A DNA stretch of 64,000 nucleotides from Thalassotalea profundi (lineage in GTDB: Bacteria; Pseudomonadota; Gammaproteobacteria; Enterobacterales; Alteromonadaceae): positions 1 through 64,000 of the forward strand of contig NZ_BNAH01000015.1 of the NCBI RefSeq assembly GCF_014653195.1, in the 5' to 3' direction. The notes below the pieces were generated by a model. That model made no database searches. It had not been told where the DNA came from and worked only from the letters and a program-made list of their open reading frames with translations. Positions 1 through 6,910 of the stretch are shown here, piece by piece. The number at the start of each line of letters is the position of its first letter. Within the stretch, counting starts at the first letter, position 1. The translations under genes and the position numbers were made by a program.

Positions 1-78
1 AATCGAAAACGATTGCATAGCCACCTTGGTCATGTGTCACCTGATGAGTATGAAAACCAGTTTTTAACTGGAAGCTAG
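1..78 (+). CDS. IS3-family transposase OrfB, C-terminal fragment (cut by window edge)
   Basis: Frame 1 reads NRKRLHSHLGHVSPDEYENQ and ends at the TAG at 76-78. The pattern R-LHS-LG-vSP-eyE is the signature C-terminus of the rve-type integrase core in IS3-family OrfB proteins, where it follows the catalytic Glu. Only the C-terminal tail is in the window, so I cannot say whether the transposase is intact. An inverted repeat directly after the stop supports the call. Confidence 0.75.
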   Translation, partial: NRKRLHSHLGHVSPDEYENQFLTGS

Positions 79-104
79 AGGTCCACAAAATCGGGGGAAG
101 ATCA
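1..104 (+). mobile_element. Right end of an IS3-family insertion sequence (partial)
   Basis: The first 78 bases encode the last 25 residues of an IS3-family OrfB transposase and are followed at once by a sequence that reads as the terminal inverted repeat (about 80-104). On the minus strand this repeat begins TGATCTTCCCCCGATTTTGT, the usual look of IS3-family ends, which start with TGA and a C run. The rest of the element and its left end lie outside the window, so target duplication cannot be checked. The element stops about 110 bases before dusA. Confidence 0.75.
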
Positions 105-122
105 TTATATTTATTTCTCAGG

Positions 123-128
123 TATAAT
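123..128 (+). promoter_or_regulatory. Possible -10 element for dusA
   Basis: A perfect TATAAT lies about 85 bases before the dusA start, just downstream of the IS end. No good -35 is visible at the usual distance. If this is the dusA promoter, its upstream half was replaced by, or is supplied by, the IS terminus. Confidence 0.35.
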
Positions 129-213
129 CGCATTTTAATTTAAGCTCAAAATCCTACCAGTCAGGGTGACTGAAAGATAAATTCAGTGCAATTCTAGGAA
201 ATTTAGAGCAGTT

Positions 214-1242
214 ATGAATAATATATCAATGAATAAAGAAATCTCCACAAGCGTTATAAAATCTGAAACTCCCGTAAATAGAGGGATGCATGCACTCTCC
301 GTTGCACCCATGCTTGATTGGACTGATCGCCACGCACGTTATTTTTATCGTGTGCTTTCTAAACGTACTGTGCTGTATACCGAAATGGTAACCACTGGCG
401 CTATTCTTTTTGGTAAAGGCGATTACTTGTCGTTTAACGAAGAAGAGCATCCCGTAGTGTTACAACTTGGTGGTAGTGATGTTAACGCTATGGTTGAATG
501 CGCCAAAATTGCTGAGCAACAAGGTTATGACGAAATAAATATTAATGTGGGGTGTCCGTCCGATCGAGTGCAAAATGGTCGCTTTGGTGCCTGTTTAATG
601 AGTGAACCTCAGTTGGTTGCACAATGTGTGAGTGAAATGCAAAGTGCGACGAACATTCCCGTAACTGTTAAGTCACGTATTGGTATTGATGACCAAGACA
701 GTTATGAGTTTTTGCATACCTTTATTGATACAGTAGCCCGAGCAGGTTGTCAGCACTTTATTATTCATGCAAGAAAGGCATGGCTGAGTGGTTTAAGTCC
801 TAAGCAAAACCGTGAAGTGCCACCTCTTGATTATGAACGGGTTTATCAAATCAAAAAAGATTTTAACAATCTGACTATTTCAATTAATGGCGGTATTAAG
901 ACCTTTGAGCAAAGCCAAGCACATTTGCAACATGTTGATGGAGTAATGATTGGCAGAGAGGTATATCAAAACCCTTATCTATTAGCAGAAGCTGATCAAA
1001 TATTGTGGGGTGACAATACGCCTGTGTTATCGCGTGAAGAAGTGATAGAAACCATGTCTGACTATATCGATCGTTATGTTTCCAATGGCGGCAGAGTTTG
1101 GCATGTTGCTCGTCATATGTTGGGCTTATGTAATGGCTTGGCAGGCGCGAAGCAATTTCGACGTTTTTTAAGTGAAAATGCTAATAAAGCAGGGGCGAAT
1201 AGCGAACTGTTGAAAGCCGCATTTGCTAAAGTGAGTTATTAA
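214..1242 (+). CDS. dusA: tRNA-dihydrouridine(20/20a) synthase DusA
   Basis: FMN-dependent enzyme that reduces uridine 20/20a in the tRNA D-loop to dihydrouridine using NADPH. The 342-aa product matches the DusA subfamily along its length: SVAPMLDWTDRHARYF near residue 30, YTEMVTTGAI, the GCPSDRVQNGRFGACLM segment holding the catalytic Cys (second Cys of the segment), IHARKAWLSGLSPK typical of DusA rather than DusB/C, and the NGGI and GVMIGRE phosphate-binding loops of the TIM barrel. Several in-frame ATGs occur at the start; 214 has a weak AGAG upstream, and 229 is possible. It is a single-gene unit bordered by the IS3 end upstream. Confidence 0.95.
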   Translation: MNNISMNKEISTSVIKSETPVNRGMHALSVAPMLDWTDRHARYFYRVLSKRTVLYTEMVTTGAILFGKGDYLSFNEEEHPVVLQLGGSDVNAMVECAKIAEQQGYDEININVGCPSDRVQNGRFGACLMSEPQLVAQCVSEMQSATNIPVTVKSRIGIDDQDSYEFLHTFIDTVARAGCQHFIIHARKAWLSGLSPKQNREVPPLDYERVYQIKKDFNNLTISINGGIKTFEQSQAHLQHVDGVMIGREVYQNPYLLAEADQILWGDNTPVLSREEVIETMSDYIDRYVSNGGRVWHVARHMLGLCNGLAGAKQFRRFLSENANKAGANSELLKAAFAKVSY

Positions 1243-1408
1243 ATTATTACTTAAACTGAGTTTTAGTAAAAAGAGTTGTTAATTTCACTGATAATTGGTC
1301 GATATAACTATTTTTTTATTGGTAAATTATCATGTTTAAAAAATCACATAATATATAGAACAATTAAATTTTACTTTAAATCAAATAGATAGAAAAAACA
1401 TCATCTGT

Positions 1409-1424
1409 TGGCACAACCTTTGTT
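1409..1424 (+). promoter_or_regulatory. Sigma-54-type promoter upstream of the 46-aa ORF
   Basis: The sequence TGGCAC-AACCT-TTGTT matches the RpoN consensus TGGCAC-N5-TTGCW at all but one position. The GG (1410-1411) and GT (1422-1423) dinucleotides have the required spacing. Transcription would start near 1434, about 70 bases before the small ORF at 1506. A nearly identical element precedes the psp operon at 2764. Confidence 0.6.
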
Positions 1425-1439
1425 AGCATTAATGCGTCT

Positions 1440-1463
1440 ATATAGCTACCTACGTAGTTATAT
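1440..1463 (+). other. Hairpin at the 5' end of the predicted sigma-54 transcript
   Basis: A 10-bp stem (1440-1449 with 1454-1463, one G-U pair) closes a CTAC tetraloop. It begins only a few bases after the predicted start near 1434, so it would form a 5'-terminal hairpin of the mRNA for the 46-aa ORF. Such a structure could protect the message; its function is unknown. Confidence 0.45.
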
Positions 1464-1505
1464 GTAGAGACAATGCCACTATATTAATGATAAAAAAGGG
1501 ATGAA

Positions 1506-1646
1506 ATGATGTTAAGTTTGACGACTATTGGTTTTTTATTAACTACTCCTGCAATAACACTGTTAGCTATTTCAGTTTTGGTTAGTTGGTATGAAGAAAA
1601 AGAGCGTTGTGTCATGCAAGATTGTATTGGTAATTTGAAGGCATAA
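1506..1646 (+). CDS. Putative small inner-membrane protein, 46 aa
   Basis: I recognise no family. The ORF begins ATG ATG after an AGGG ribosome-binding site (about 8-11 bases away) and encodes 46 residues. Residues about 3-28 are one hydrophobic membrane segment (LTTIGFLLTTPAITLLAISV), followed by a charged tail with two Cys (WYEEKERCVMQDC). It stands between dusA and a sulfurtransferase and sits behind a sigma-54-type promoter like that of the nearby psp operon. By analogy with PspG, a small membrane protein of the PspF regulon encoded away from pspA in E. coli, it may be a psp-regulon member. That is inference from the promoter alone; the sequence does not resemble PspG. Confidence 0.55.
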   Translation: MMLSLTTIGFLLTTPAITLLAISVLVSWYEEKERCVMQDCIGNLKA

Positions 1647-1755
1647 GTTCCGAAGTGAGTATTAAAATCTAACGAAGCAGTTATTTATTTCTGGCTTTAT
1701 TCATTTCAGGAAATCGTGCATAGTTTAATCAGTATTTTTTAAGATCAATGAAACT

Positions 1756-2601
1756 ATGTCAATATTTCCATCCCCTCTTGTTAGTTGCACACAGCTACAA
1801 TCCATTATTGATGATCAAAACCTTATTGTATTAGATGCAAGCATTCCACCTATTGGTGACCAAATGTTACCTGATGCTAGATGGCCTGATGTTTGTATTA
1901 AAGGGGCCAGACGATGTGATATTAATCAAGAGTTTTCTGATCATAAGAACCCATCTCCACATGCAATGCTTTCACCAGAAAATTTTCAGCAAGTAGCGAG
2001 AAATATAGGTATCAATAATGAATCAACTATTGTTGCCTATGATGATCTTGGCTTATTTTCAGCCGCTAGAACCTGGTGGATGTTTAAAGCGATGGGTCAT
2101 AAAAATGTATATGTACTTGATGGGGGCCTACCGCAATGGCTAACTTTAAAGCTTCCCACTGATAAAGCAAATAACCAAGTGTGTTATGCCAAAGGCAATT
2201 TTAATGCACATTATCAGAAAAGTATGTTTAGCAGTAAAGAAGATGTATTTAATGCTATCGATAAAAATACTGTACGTATATTAGATGCTAGATCTGCCGA
2301 GAGGTTTTATGGCAAAGTTGATGAACCGCGTGTAGGAGTACGCAAAGGGCATATTCCTAGTTCAGTAAACCTACCTTTTACTATTTTATTTGAGCATGGC
2401 TTATTCAAACCTAAAAAAGAGTTATTAATGCTTTTATCGCAATACGCAACTAAAGAGCAATCATTAATTATGTCATGTGGTTCAGGTGTAACTGCTTGTA
2501 TTTTAGCTTTAGCTGCTGATATTTCAGGATATTATACAGTGAGTATTTATGATGGTTCTTGGAGCGAATGGGGTGCAAATCACAAGCTACCCATTGAATA
2601 A
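1756..2601 (+). CDS. sseA: 3-mercaptopyruvate/thiosulfate sulfurtransferase (SseA-like)
   Basis: Two-domain rhodanese-family enzyme that moves sulfane sulfur to an active-site Cys and then to acceptors such as cyanide or thiols. At 281 aa it has the same length as E. coli SseA. The N-terminal non-catalytic rhodanese domain contains YDDLGLFSAARTWWMFKAMG and VLDGGLPQWL; the C-terminal domain carries the catalytic loop CGSGVTAC, the CG-S/T-G-V-T form typical of mercaptopyruvate sulfurtransferases (thiosulfate rhodaneses have CRKG). No signal peptide is present, so it is cytoplasmic. It lies between two sigma-54-type promoters and just upstream of the psp operon; it is not a PspE orthologue, which is a small single-domain periplasmic rhodanese. 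Confidence 0.88.
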   Translation: MSIFPSPLVSCTQLQSIIDDQNLIVLDASIPPIGDQMLPDARWPDVCIKGARRCDINQEFSDHKNPSPHAMLSPENFQQVARNIGINNESTIVAYDDLGLFSAARTWWMFKAMGHKNVYVLDGGLPQWLTLKLPTDKANNQVCYAKGNFNAHYQKSMFSSKEDVFNAIDKNTVRILDARSAERFYGKVDEPRVGVRKGHIPSSVNLPFTILFEHGLFKPKKELLMLLSQYATKEQSLIMSCGSGVTACILALAADISGYYTVSIYDGSWSEWGANHKLPIE

Positions 2602-2662
2602 TTCTCTTTTCAGTACACCCTTTATCTAAATGTGAATATTTTAACCAACCTCTTAGTCAAAT

Positions 2663-2679
2663 AGACCATATTTTGGTCT
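2663..2679 (+). promoter_or_regulatory. Inverted repeat about 100 bases upstream of the psp promoter (possible activator site)
   Basis: AGACCA and TGGTCT form a perfect dyad around TATTT. It lies about 85-100 bases upstream of the sigma-54-type promoter at 2764-2779, the usual distance for enhancer-binding-protein sites. A PspF upstream activating site is the obvious candidate, but the dyad does not obviously match the E. coli PspF site. A terminator role is unlikely because no T-run follows. Confidence 0.35.
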
Positions 2680-2763
2680 GACATAATATGTCTTAATTTT
2701 ATTCTAAAATACCTTTTTTAAAATTTTTATTAATAAACAGTTGGTTACGATGTTTTTTATTGT

Positions 2764-2779
2764 TGGCACGTCACTTGTA
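2764..2779 (+). promoter_or_regulatory. Sigma-54-type promoter of the psp operon
   Basis: TGGCAC-GTCAC-TTGTA matches the RpoN -24/-12 consensus with one deviation (GT instead of GC at -12). It lies about 75 bases before the first operon start. psp operons of Gammaproteobacteria are known to depend on sigma-54 and the enhancer-binding protein PspF, so position and sequence agree. Confidence 0.75.
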
Positions 2780-2840
2780 ATAGTAACGATAACTTCATGA
2801 TTAAATGAATTACTACTTTACTTTACCAAGGATATCGATG

Positions 2841-3122
2841 ATGAAAATTGCAAATAAAATATTAGCCATTATTCCACTGTTAGTCGGTTTAGGTGCAACT
2901 ACTTCAGCTTTTGCTAATACCGAAGACTTAAATGCTTCATTACATAAAGCATTGGAAAAACAGACACAGCAAGTTACTCAGTCAATAGAAAGTAAGTTGC
3001 AACAATCTTATCAGGCCGACATTACGGCTATGGCAAAACAAGCTGCAGCTCAATGGAGCGATAAACAGCAAGTAATCGCAAGCATCAACTTAACTAACAT
3101 TGAAAATACAAAAACGAAATAA
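2841..3122 (+). CDS. Small exported protein, first gene of the psp operon
   Basis: About 93 aa with a clear signal peptide (MKIANKILAIIPLLVGLGAT, cleavage likely after TSAFA) and a mature part of about 68 residues rich in Gln, Ala, Lys and Ser, probably helical. I do not recognise a family. The start at 2841 is chosen because AAGGA at 2828-2832 lies 8 bases upstream; an ATG at 2838 and a longer form from 2805 are possible but worse placed. It is 18 bases from pspA and directly behind the sigma-54-type promoter, so it is co-expressed with PspA. E. coli has no counterpart in its psp operon; a periplasmic sensing or protective role is inference. Confidence 0.7.
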   Translation: MKIANKILAIIPLLVGLGATTSAFANTEDLNASLHKALEKQTQQVTQSIESKLQQSYQADITAMAKQAAAQWSDKQQVIASINLTNIENTKTK

Positions 3123-3140
3123 AACTTAAGGGGAATTACT

Positions 3141-3803
3141 ATGGGTATGTTTTCAAGATTTACAGACATTATCAATGCCAATATCAATAGCATGTTAGAT
3201 AAGGCGGAACATCCAGAAAAAATGATTAAGCTGATTATCACGGAAATGGAAGAAACACTGGTTGAAGTGCGTTCAACCGCAGCGAAACATATAGCAGAAA
3301 AAAAATCGTTATTAAGACAAATTCGTGTGATGGAAACCAGTGCTGCTAATTGGCAAGAAAAGGCTGAGCGTGCAGTGAATAAAGCGCGTGATGACTTAGC
3401 TAAAGCGGCATTAAGTGAAAAGCATAAAGCGGTATCTGAAATTGAGTTCTTAACGAAAGAGCTAGAGTCGCTAGAAGAGTTTTTAACTGCTGTTCAGGAA
3501 GACGGGCAGCGTATTCAGGAAAAATTAACTGAAGCAAAACGTCGTCAAGAAGCATTAATTTTACGTCAACAATCAGCACACGTTCGCTTGAAAGTACGAG
3601 AACGAGAAAATGTTTATAACATTGACGAAGCGTTAAGTAAGTTTGAACGTTATCAACAAAAGATTGATCGTGTTGAAGCTGAATTGGAAGCTTACGATTT
3701 AACTAAAAATAATGATCTAGATAGCCAGTTCAAAGCGCTTGAAGATGATGAAAATGTTGAATTGGAATTAGACGAATTAAAGAAAAAAGTCGCTAATGGG
3801 TAG
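3141..3803 (+). CDS. pspA: Phage shock protein A
   Basis: Peripheral inner-membrane protein of the PspA/IM30 (ESCRT-III-like) family. It binds stressed membrane, oligomerises to limit proton leakage, and in enterobacteria inhibits the activator PspF. The 220-aa product, close to the family's usual length, starts with the amphipathic helix MGMFSRFTDIINANINSMLDKAEHPEKM and continues as a long coiled coil rich in Lys, Glu, Ala and Arg. The RBS AAGGGG is 8 bases upstream. It follows the small exported protein by 18 bases and is separated from pspC by a hairpin-containing gap of 93 bases. Confidence 0.95.
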   Translation: MGMFSRFTDIINANINSMLDKAEHPEKMIKLIITEMEETLVEVRSTAAKHIAEKKSLLRQIRVMETSAANWQEKAERAVNKARDDLAKAALSEKHKAVSEIEFLTKELESLEEFLTAVQEDGQRIQEKLTEAKRRQEALILRQQSAHVRLKVRERENVYNIDEALSKFERYQQKIDRVEAELEAYDLTKNNDLDSQFKALEDDENVELELDELKKKVANG

Positions 3804-3814
3804 GGGTTGAGTAT

Positions 3815-3840
3815 TACCGCCTATCTATAAATAGGCGGTA
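3815..3840 (+). other. Stem-loop between pspA and pspC
   Basis: A perfect 10-bp stem (TACCGCCTAT with ATAGGCGGTA) closes a 6-base loop 11 bases after the pspA stop. No U-run follows, so it is not a standard terminator. It could protect the 3' end of a processed pspA message, or cause partial termination, giving more PspA than PspC. Confidence 0.55.
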
Positions 3841-3896
3841 TACGTAAGTAATAACAGCCAAATAAATAGATTAGTTTTTGTATTAAGGAGTATCAA

Positions 3897-4106
3897 ATGA
3901 GATATCAACAAACATATAAAGTTGAAAAAACATTAGCTAAAGACAGTATGTATAAAAAACTTTCAGGCGTTTGTGCTGGAATAGCTAAGCATTACGAGCT
4001 GCCAAGACTTGGTGTGAGAATAGCCGCTATATTTGCACTAATTACGTTTCCAGTAGCAACGGGGGTTGCTTACATTGTCGCCGCATTATTAATGCCAACT
4101 CGATAG
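3897..4106 (+). CDS. pspC: PspC-domain membrane protein (short form)
   Basis: Inner-membrane member of the phage-shock response, which in enterobacteria binds PspA and relieves PspF inhibition under envelope stress. The 69-aa protein is little more than one PspC_N domain: MYKKLSGVCAGIAKHYELPR followed by a hydrophobic hairpin ending in VAYIVAALLMPTR. E. coli PspC is about 119 aa and has an additional C-terminal leucine-zipper-like part, absent here. AGGAG precedes the start. No pspB ORF lies between pspA and this gene. Confidence 0.85.
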   Translation: MRYQQTYKVEKTLAKDSMYKKLSGVCAGIAKHYELPRLGVRIAAIFALITFPVATGVAYIVAALLMPTR

Positions 4107-4155
4107 TGATAAAGGTGTATTCATTAAGCGGAAAATACTTTCAAAGGGGATGGAT

Positions 4156-4503
4156 ATGTCATTGATTAAATCATTATTTTTAGCAATTATTGCGACGTTA
4201 TTCTTAACTTATGTGCTAGGTATAAGCATGATTGAATTCTTTGATGTTGATATTTACATGGGCGATAACCTTATTGAACCTTTGAAAGCTATCAGTATCT
4301 CTGCATTAGTTGTAGTTTTGTTAGTACTTGCGGCATTAGCCATTATTTTAAGTGTATTTGGCACCATAATTTTTCTAGGGTTATTGATTGTAGGCTCTTT
4401 AGCTATGGTGATGATTGGCGTGTTTTGGCCAATATTATTAGCAGTAGGTGTTATCTGGCTAATTGTTCGTAATAAAGACAAGAAGGCACCGCAATGTTCT
4501 TAA
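4156..4503 (+). CDS. Multi-spanning membrane protein of the psp operon
   Basis: About 115 aa with three to four hydrophobic segments: residues about 5-25, 45-65 (ISALVVVLLVLAALAIILSV), 68-85 and 88-105, ending in a short basic tail RNKDKK. I do not recognise a named family. The ATG at 4156 has AGGGG six bases upstream, while the ATG at 4150 abuts that element and is a poor start. It is the last gene before the terminator at 4572, so it probably belongs to the psp operon, as inner-membrane partners of PspA often do. Confidence 0.65.
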   Translation: MSLIKSLFLAIIATLFLTYVLGISMIEFFDVDIYMGDNLIEPLKAISISALVVVLLVLAALAIILSVFGTIIFLGLLIVGSLAMVMIGVFWPILLAVGVIWLIVRNKDKKAPQCS

Positions 4504-4571
4504 TTAAAATATCGTGGCAGAGGTTCCAAATAAAAAGAACGAGCTGAAAAAGAAGAGTTAAGCGAGTTGAT

Positions 4572-4607
4572 AAGGTTGTTAATTATTCGTTTATTAACAA
4601 CCTTTAT
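4572..4607. terminator. Bidirectional terminator between the psp operon and the enoyl-CoA isomerase-like gene
   Basis: A perfect 12-bp stem (AAGGTTGTTAAT with ATTAACAACCTT) around a 9-base loop is followed by TTTATAG on the plus strand. It sits between converging genes ending at 4503 and 4630. Confidence 0.65.
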
Positions 4608-4629
4608 AGTTTAAATGAAAGTAAAAGTT

Positions 4630-5367
4630 TTATTTAAAGAAAGCGCTTAATATGCTCTTACAAGTATCGCTATTCATTAAACGCGTAAAGTCTTGAGCTT
4701 CATTAATCATCGCTTGTTCTACTTGTGCTTGCGTTGATTTTTTCATTAATTTACGGCTTGTTTGTACAGCATCTGCAGGTAATTTTGCGATATTTTCAGC
4801 GGCGGTTAGCGCGGTAGATAAAAGTACTTTTGATTCACAACAATGATTGACAATGCCATAATCACAGGCTTGTTGACCAGTGAAAGTATTACCTAATACT
4901 AATAATTCAAAGGCTTTGTTGTGACCCATTTTTAGAGGCAACAATAAGCTTGAAGCTGCTTCTGGACATAGGCCTAATTGCGTAAAGGGCAGTTTAAACT
5001 TAGCATCGTTAGTACTAAAAACCATATCAGAATGTAATAATAAGGTAGTGCCTATGCCAACAGCAGGGCCTGCAATAGCAACAACAATAGGTTTAGAAAA
5101 TGCAGCAAGTTGTTTGACAAATTTAAAGGCAACAAACTCTTCTGAACCATCGTGTTGTAAAAAATCAGCAAGGTCATTACCCGCGCAAAAACATTGCTCA
5201 TTACCTTGAATAAGTAGACAATGAATAGCAGAGTTTTGCTCTGCGTACTCAAATAATCGGCAAAGTTCAGAATACATTACTGTATTCAATGCATTTTTTT
5301 TGTCGAAACGATTAAGGGTAATTGTTAAAACATTATTTTTTTCGTTTGAGAGAATTAAGTTATCCAT
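4630..5367 (-). CDS. Enoyl-CoA hydratase/isomerase family protein, likely delta3-delta2-enoyl-CoA isomerase type
   Basis: Crotonase-fold enzyme of 245 aa acting on acyl-CoA thioesters in the cytoplasm. Seen: the CoA-binding KKNALNTVMYSEL motif near residue 24, the oxyanion segment AGNDLADF, AIAGPAVGIGTTLLLHSDMV forming the second oxyanion loop, and FTQLGLCPEAASSLLLP. A single acidic residue in GLCPEAASS, without the first catalytic Glu of hydratases, resembles ECI2/PaaG-like isomerases that move a 3-enoyl double bond to position 2 during unsaturated fatty-acid breakdown. Substrate is not certain. It is a single minus-strand gene, divergent from the copper chaperone gene. Confidence 0.8.
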   Translation of the reverse strand: MDNLILSNEKNNVLTITLNRFDKKNALNTVMYSELCRLFEYAEQNSAIHCLLIQGNEQCFCAGNDLADFLQHDGSEEFVAFKFVKQLAAFSKPIVVAIAGPAVGIGTTLLLHSDMVFSTNDAKFKLPFTQLGLCPEAASSLLLPLKMGHNKAFELLVLGNTFTGQQACDYGIVNHCCESKVLLSTALTAAENIAKLPADAVQTSRKLMKKSTQAQVEQAMINEAQDFTRLMNSDTCKSILSAFFK

Positions 5368-5436
5368 TTTCCAATAGCTTAGTTAAAATAAAGACAGTAA
5401 CACAATAGACAAAATTATTAAGGAAGTATAGCGTCA

Positions 5437-5904
5437 ATGAAAAATCTATTAGTTAAAACACTTACATTATTATCTCTATTTTCATTCACTGCCCTGTCTG
5501 CTTTTGCACAGCAATTAACCGTCAGCGAAGGACATATTCGCGCAACAATACCTGGAACTAATGTGTCTTCGGCTTATATGACCTTAAAAAATACCAGTAA
5601 TGCCTCAGTGACTTTAGTTGGTGCAACTAGTGACTTTAGTGATCGTATTGAAATTCATGAGCATGTAATGAATGATGGTATGATGAGTATGCGCAAACGA
5701 GAAAGTCTTGTAATTGATGCGCAAAGTGAAGTGCAGTTACAGCCCTATGGTTATCATTTAATGATTTTTAATTTAACAGAACCGTTAGTTGAAGATAAAA
5801 GTGCAACAGTTACCTTATTGTTTTCTCACGGTGAGCCTCAAACTATTAATTTACCGATTCAAAGTATTAAAAAGGCTTCAAATGAAGGCCATAAACATCA
5901 TTAG
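5437..5904 (+). CDS. Periplasmic copper chaperone PCu(A)C
   Basis: PCu(A)C-family protein that binds Cu(I) in the periplasm and helps metallate the CuA centre of cytochrome c oxidase. A signal peptide (residues 1-24, cleavage after AFA) precedes the cupredoxin-like fold. The copper-binding motif H(M)x10Mx21HxM is visible: IHEHVMNDGMMSMRKRE supplies the His and Met ligands and YGYHLMIF the second His-x-Met. The C-terminal HKHH adds more possible metal ligands. It is followed by a DUF2333 gene after 9 bases, so the three genes 5437-7666 form a likely operon. Confidence 0.88.
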   Translation: MKNLLVKTLTLLSLFSFTALSAFAQQLTVSEGHIRATIPGTNVSSAYMTLKNTSNASVTLVGATSDFSDRIEIHEHVMNDGMMSMRKRESLVIDAQSEVQLQPYGYHLMIFNLTEPLVEDKSATVTLLFSHGEPQTINLPIQSIKKASNEGHKHH

Positions 5905-5913
5905 GAGTATATT

Positions 5914-6906
5914 ATGACGACTAAATTTTCCCCGAAACTGATTTTTTCTCTACTATTTGGCTTAATAGTTATTTTATATTTTGTTGGGGTTTATTGGAGT
6001 TTTGAGCCTGAACAATTTGATGTAAAAGCAAGAGCTGCTGCTGATGCTAAAGCAAATAATGTTGCTCCCGTTGTTGGCTACACCACAACAAGCACTTTAA
6101 TTCATGTTAGCGAAGTGTTATTGAATAAACCCGGTGGTTATTTATCTAACGATGCGCTACCTCCATCATTTTTTCTCGATAACATTCCATCATGGGAATT
6201 TGGTGCTTTGGAAATGGTGCGAGATTTGTCGTTAATTATGCGACAAGAGTTTAGTCGCTCTCAATCACAATCGATGGAAAACAAACATCTGCAAATAGCC
6301 CAGCCTCAATTTAATATTGATAGTAAAAGTTGGGCAATGCCTAGTGCAGAAGGTGAGTATAAAAAAGCCATAAAAGCTTTGTATGACTTTCGTGCAGAGC
6401 TAGCAGATCCTAATAATCAGTCAGCACAATTTTATGCTCGAGCCGATAATTTACGTGATTGGTTGCATGAAGTAACCAAACGTTTAGGTAGTTATTCTCA
6501 GCGCTTAAGTGCTAGTGTTGGTCGTGAACAATTGAATGTAGATTTAGCCGGCGATAATGTTGCGTCGCAGTCAACCTATAGCCAATCTAACTTGGCATTA
6601 AAAACTAGCTGGTGGAAAATTGATGATATTTTTTACGAATCGCGTGGTGCAACATGGGCGTTACTACATTTTCTAAAAGCTATTGAAATTGACTTTAACG
6701 ATGTGCTGGAAAAGAAAAACGCGCGTGTTAGTTTACAACAAATTATTCGAGAGCTAGAAGCAAGCCAAGAATCCGTTTGGAGCCCAATGATATTAAATGG
6801 CTCAGGTTTTGGTATGTTAGCTAATCACTCTTTAGTGATGGCTAATTATATTTCCCGTGCGAATGCAGGATTAATCGATTTAAATGACTTATTAAGTCAA
6901 GGATAA
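5914..6906 (+). CDS. DUF2333 family protein
   Basis: The function of the family is not known. The 330-aa product has an N-terminal membrane anchor (residues about 8-28, LIFSLLFGLIVILYFVGVYW) and a large, probably periplasmic, domain. DUF2333 features visible are the segment GYTTTSTLIHVSEVLLNKPG, SNDALPPSFFLDNIPSWEFG, MRQEFSRSQSQS and, later, WWKIDDIFYESRGATWALLH. The start has AGGAG 8 bases upstream. It is tightly spaced between the copper chaperone and an outer-membrane protein gene (9 and 4 bases), suggesting co-expression. Envelope location is inference. Confidence 0.8.
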   Translation: MTTKFSPKLIFSLLFGLIVILYFVGVYWSFEPEQFDVKARAAADAKANNVAPVVGYTTTSTLIHVSEVLLNKPGGYLSNDALPPSFFLDNIPSWEFGALEMVRDLSLIMRQEFSRSQSQSMENKHLQIAQPQFNIDSKSWAMPSAEGEYKKAIKALYDFRAELADPNNQSAQFYARADNLRDWLHEVTKRLGSYSQRLSASVGREQLNVDLAGDNVASQSTYSQSNLALKTSWWKIDDIFYESRGATWALLHFLKAIEIDFNDVLEKKNARVSLQQIIRELEASQESVWSPMILNGSGFGMLANHSLVMANYISRANAGLIDLNDLLSQG

Positions 6907-6910
6907 ATAA

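Noticed and set aside
226..450. Minus-strand ORF opposite dusA, and many similar opposite-strand ORFs in gsp, pil, pckA and mrcA genes
   Set aside because: They lie entirely within well-supported genes, have no family features and no ribosome-binding sites; they are shadows of coding sequence.
1506..1646. Small ORF as PspG
   Set aside because: Length and sequence do not match PspG; only the promoter type is shared.
3804..3896. pspB hidden between pspA and pspC
   Set aside because: The gap is only 93 bases, carries a hairpin, and has no ORF of about 70 codons.
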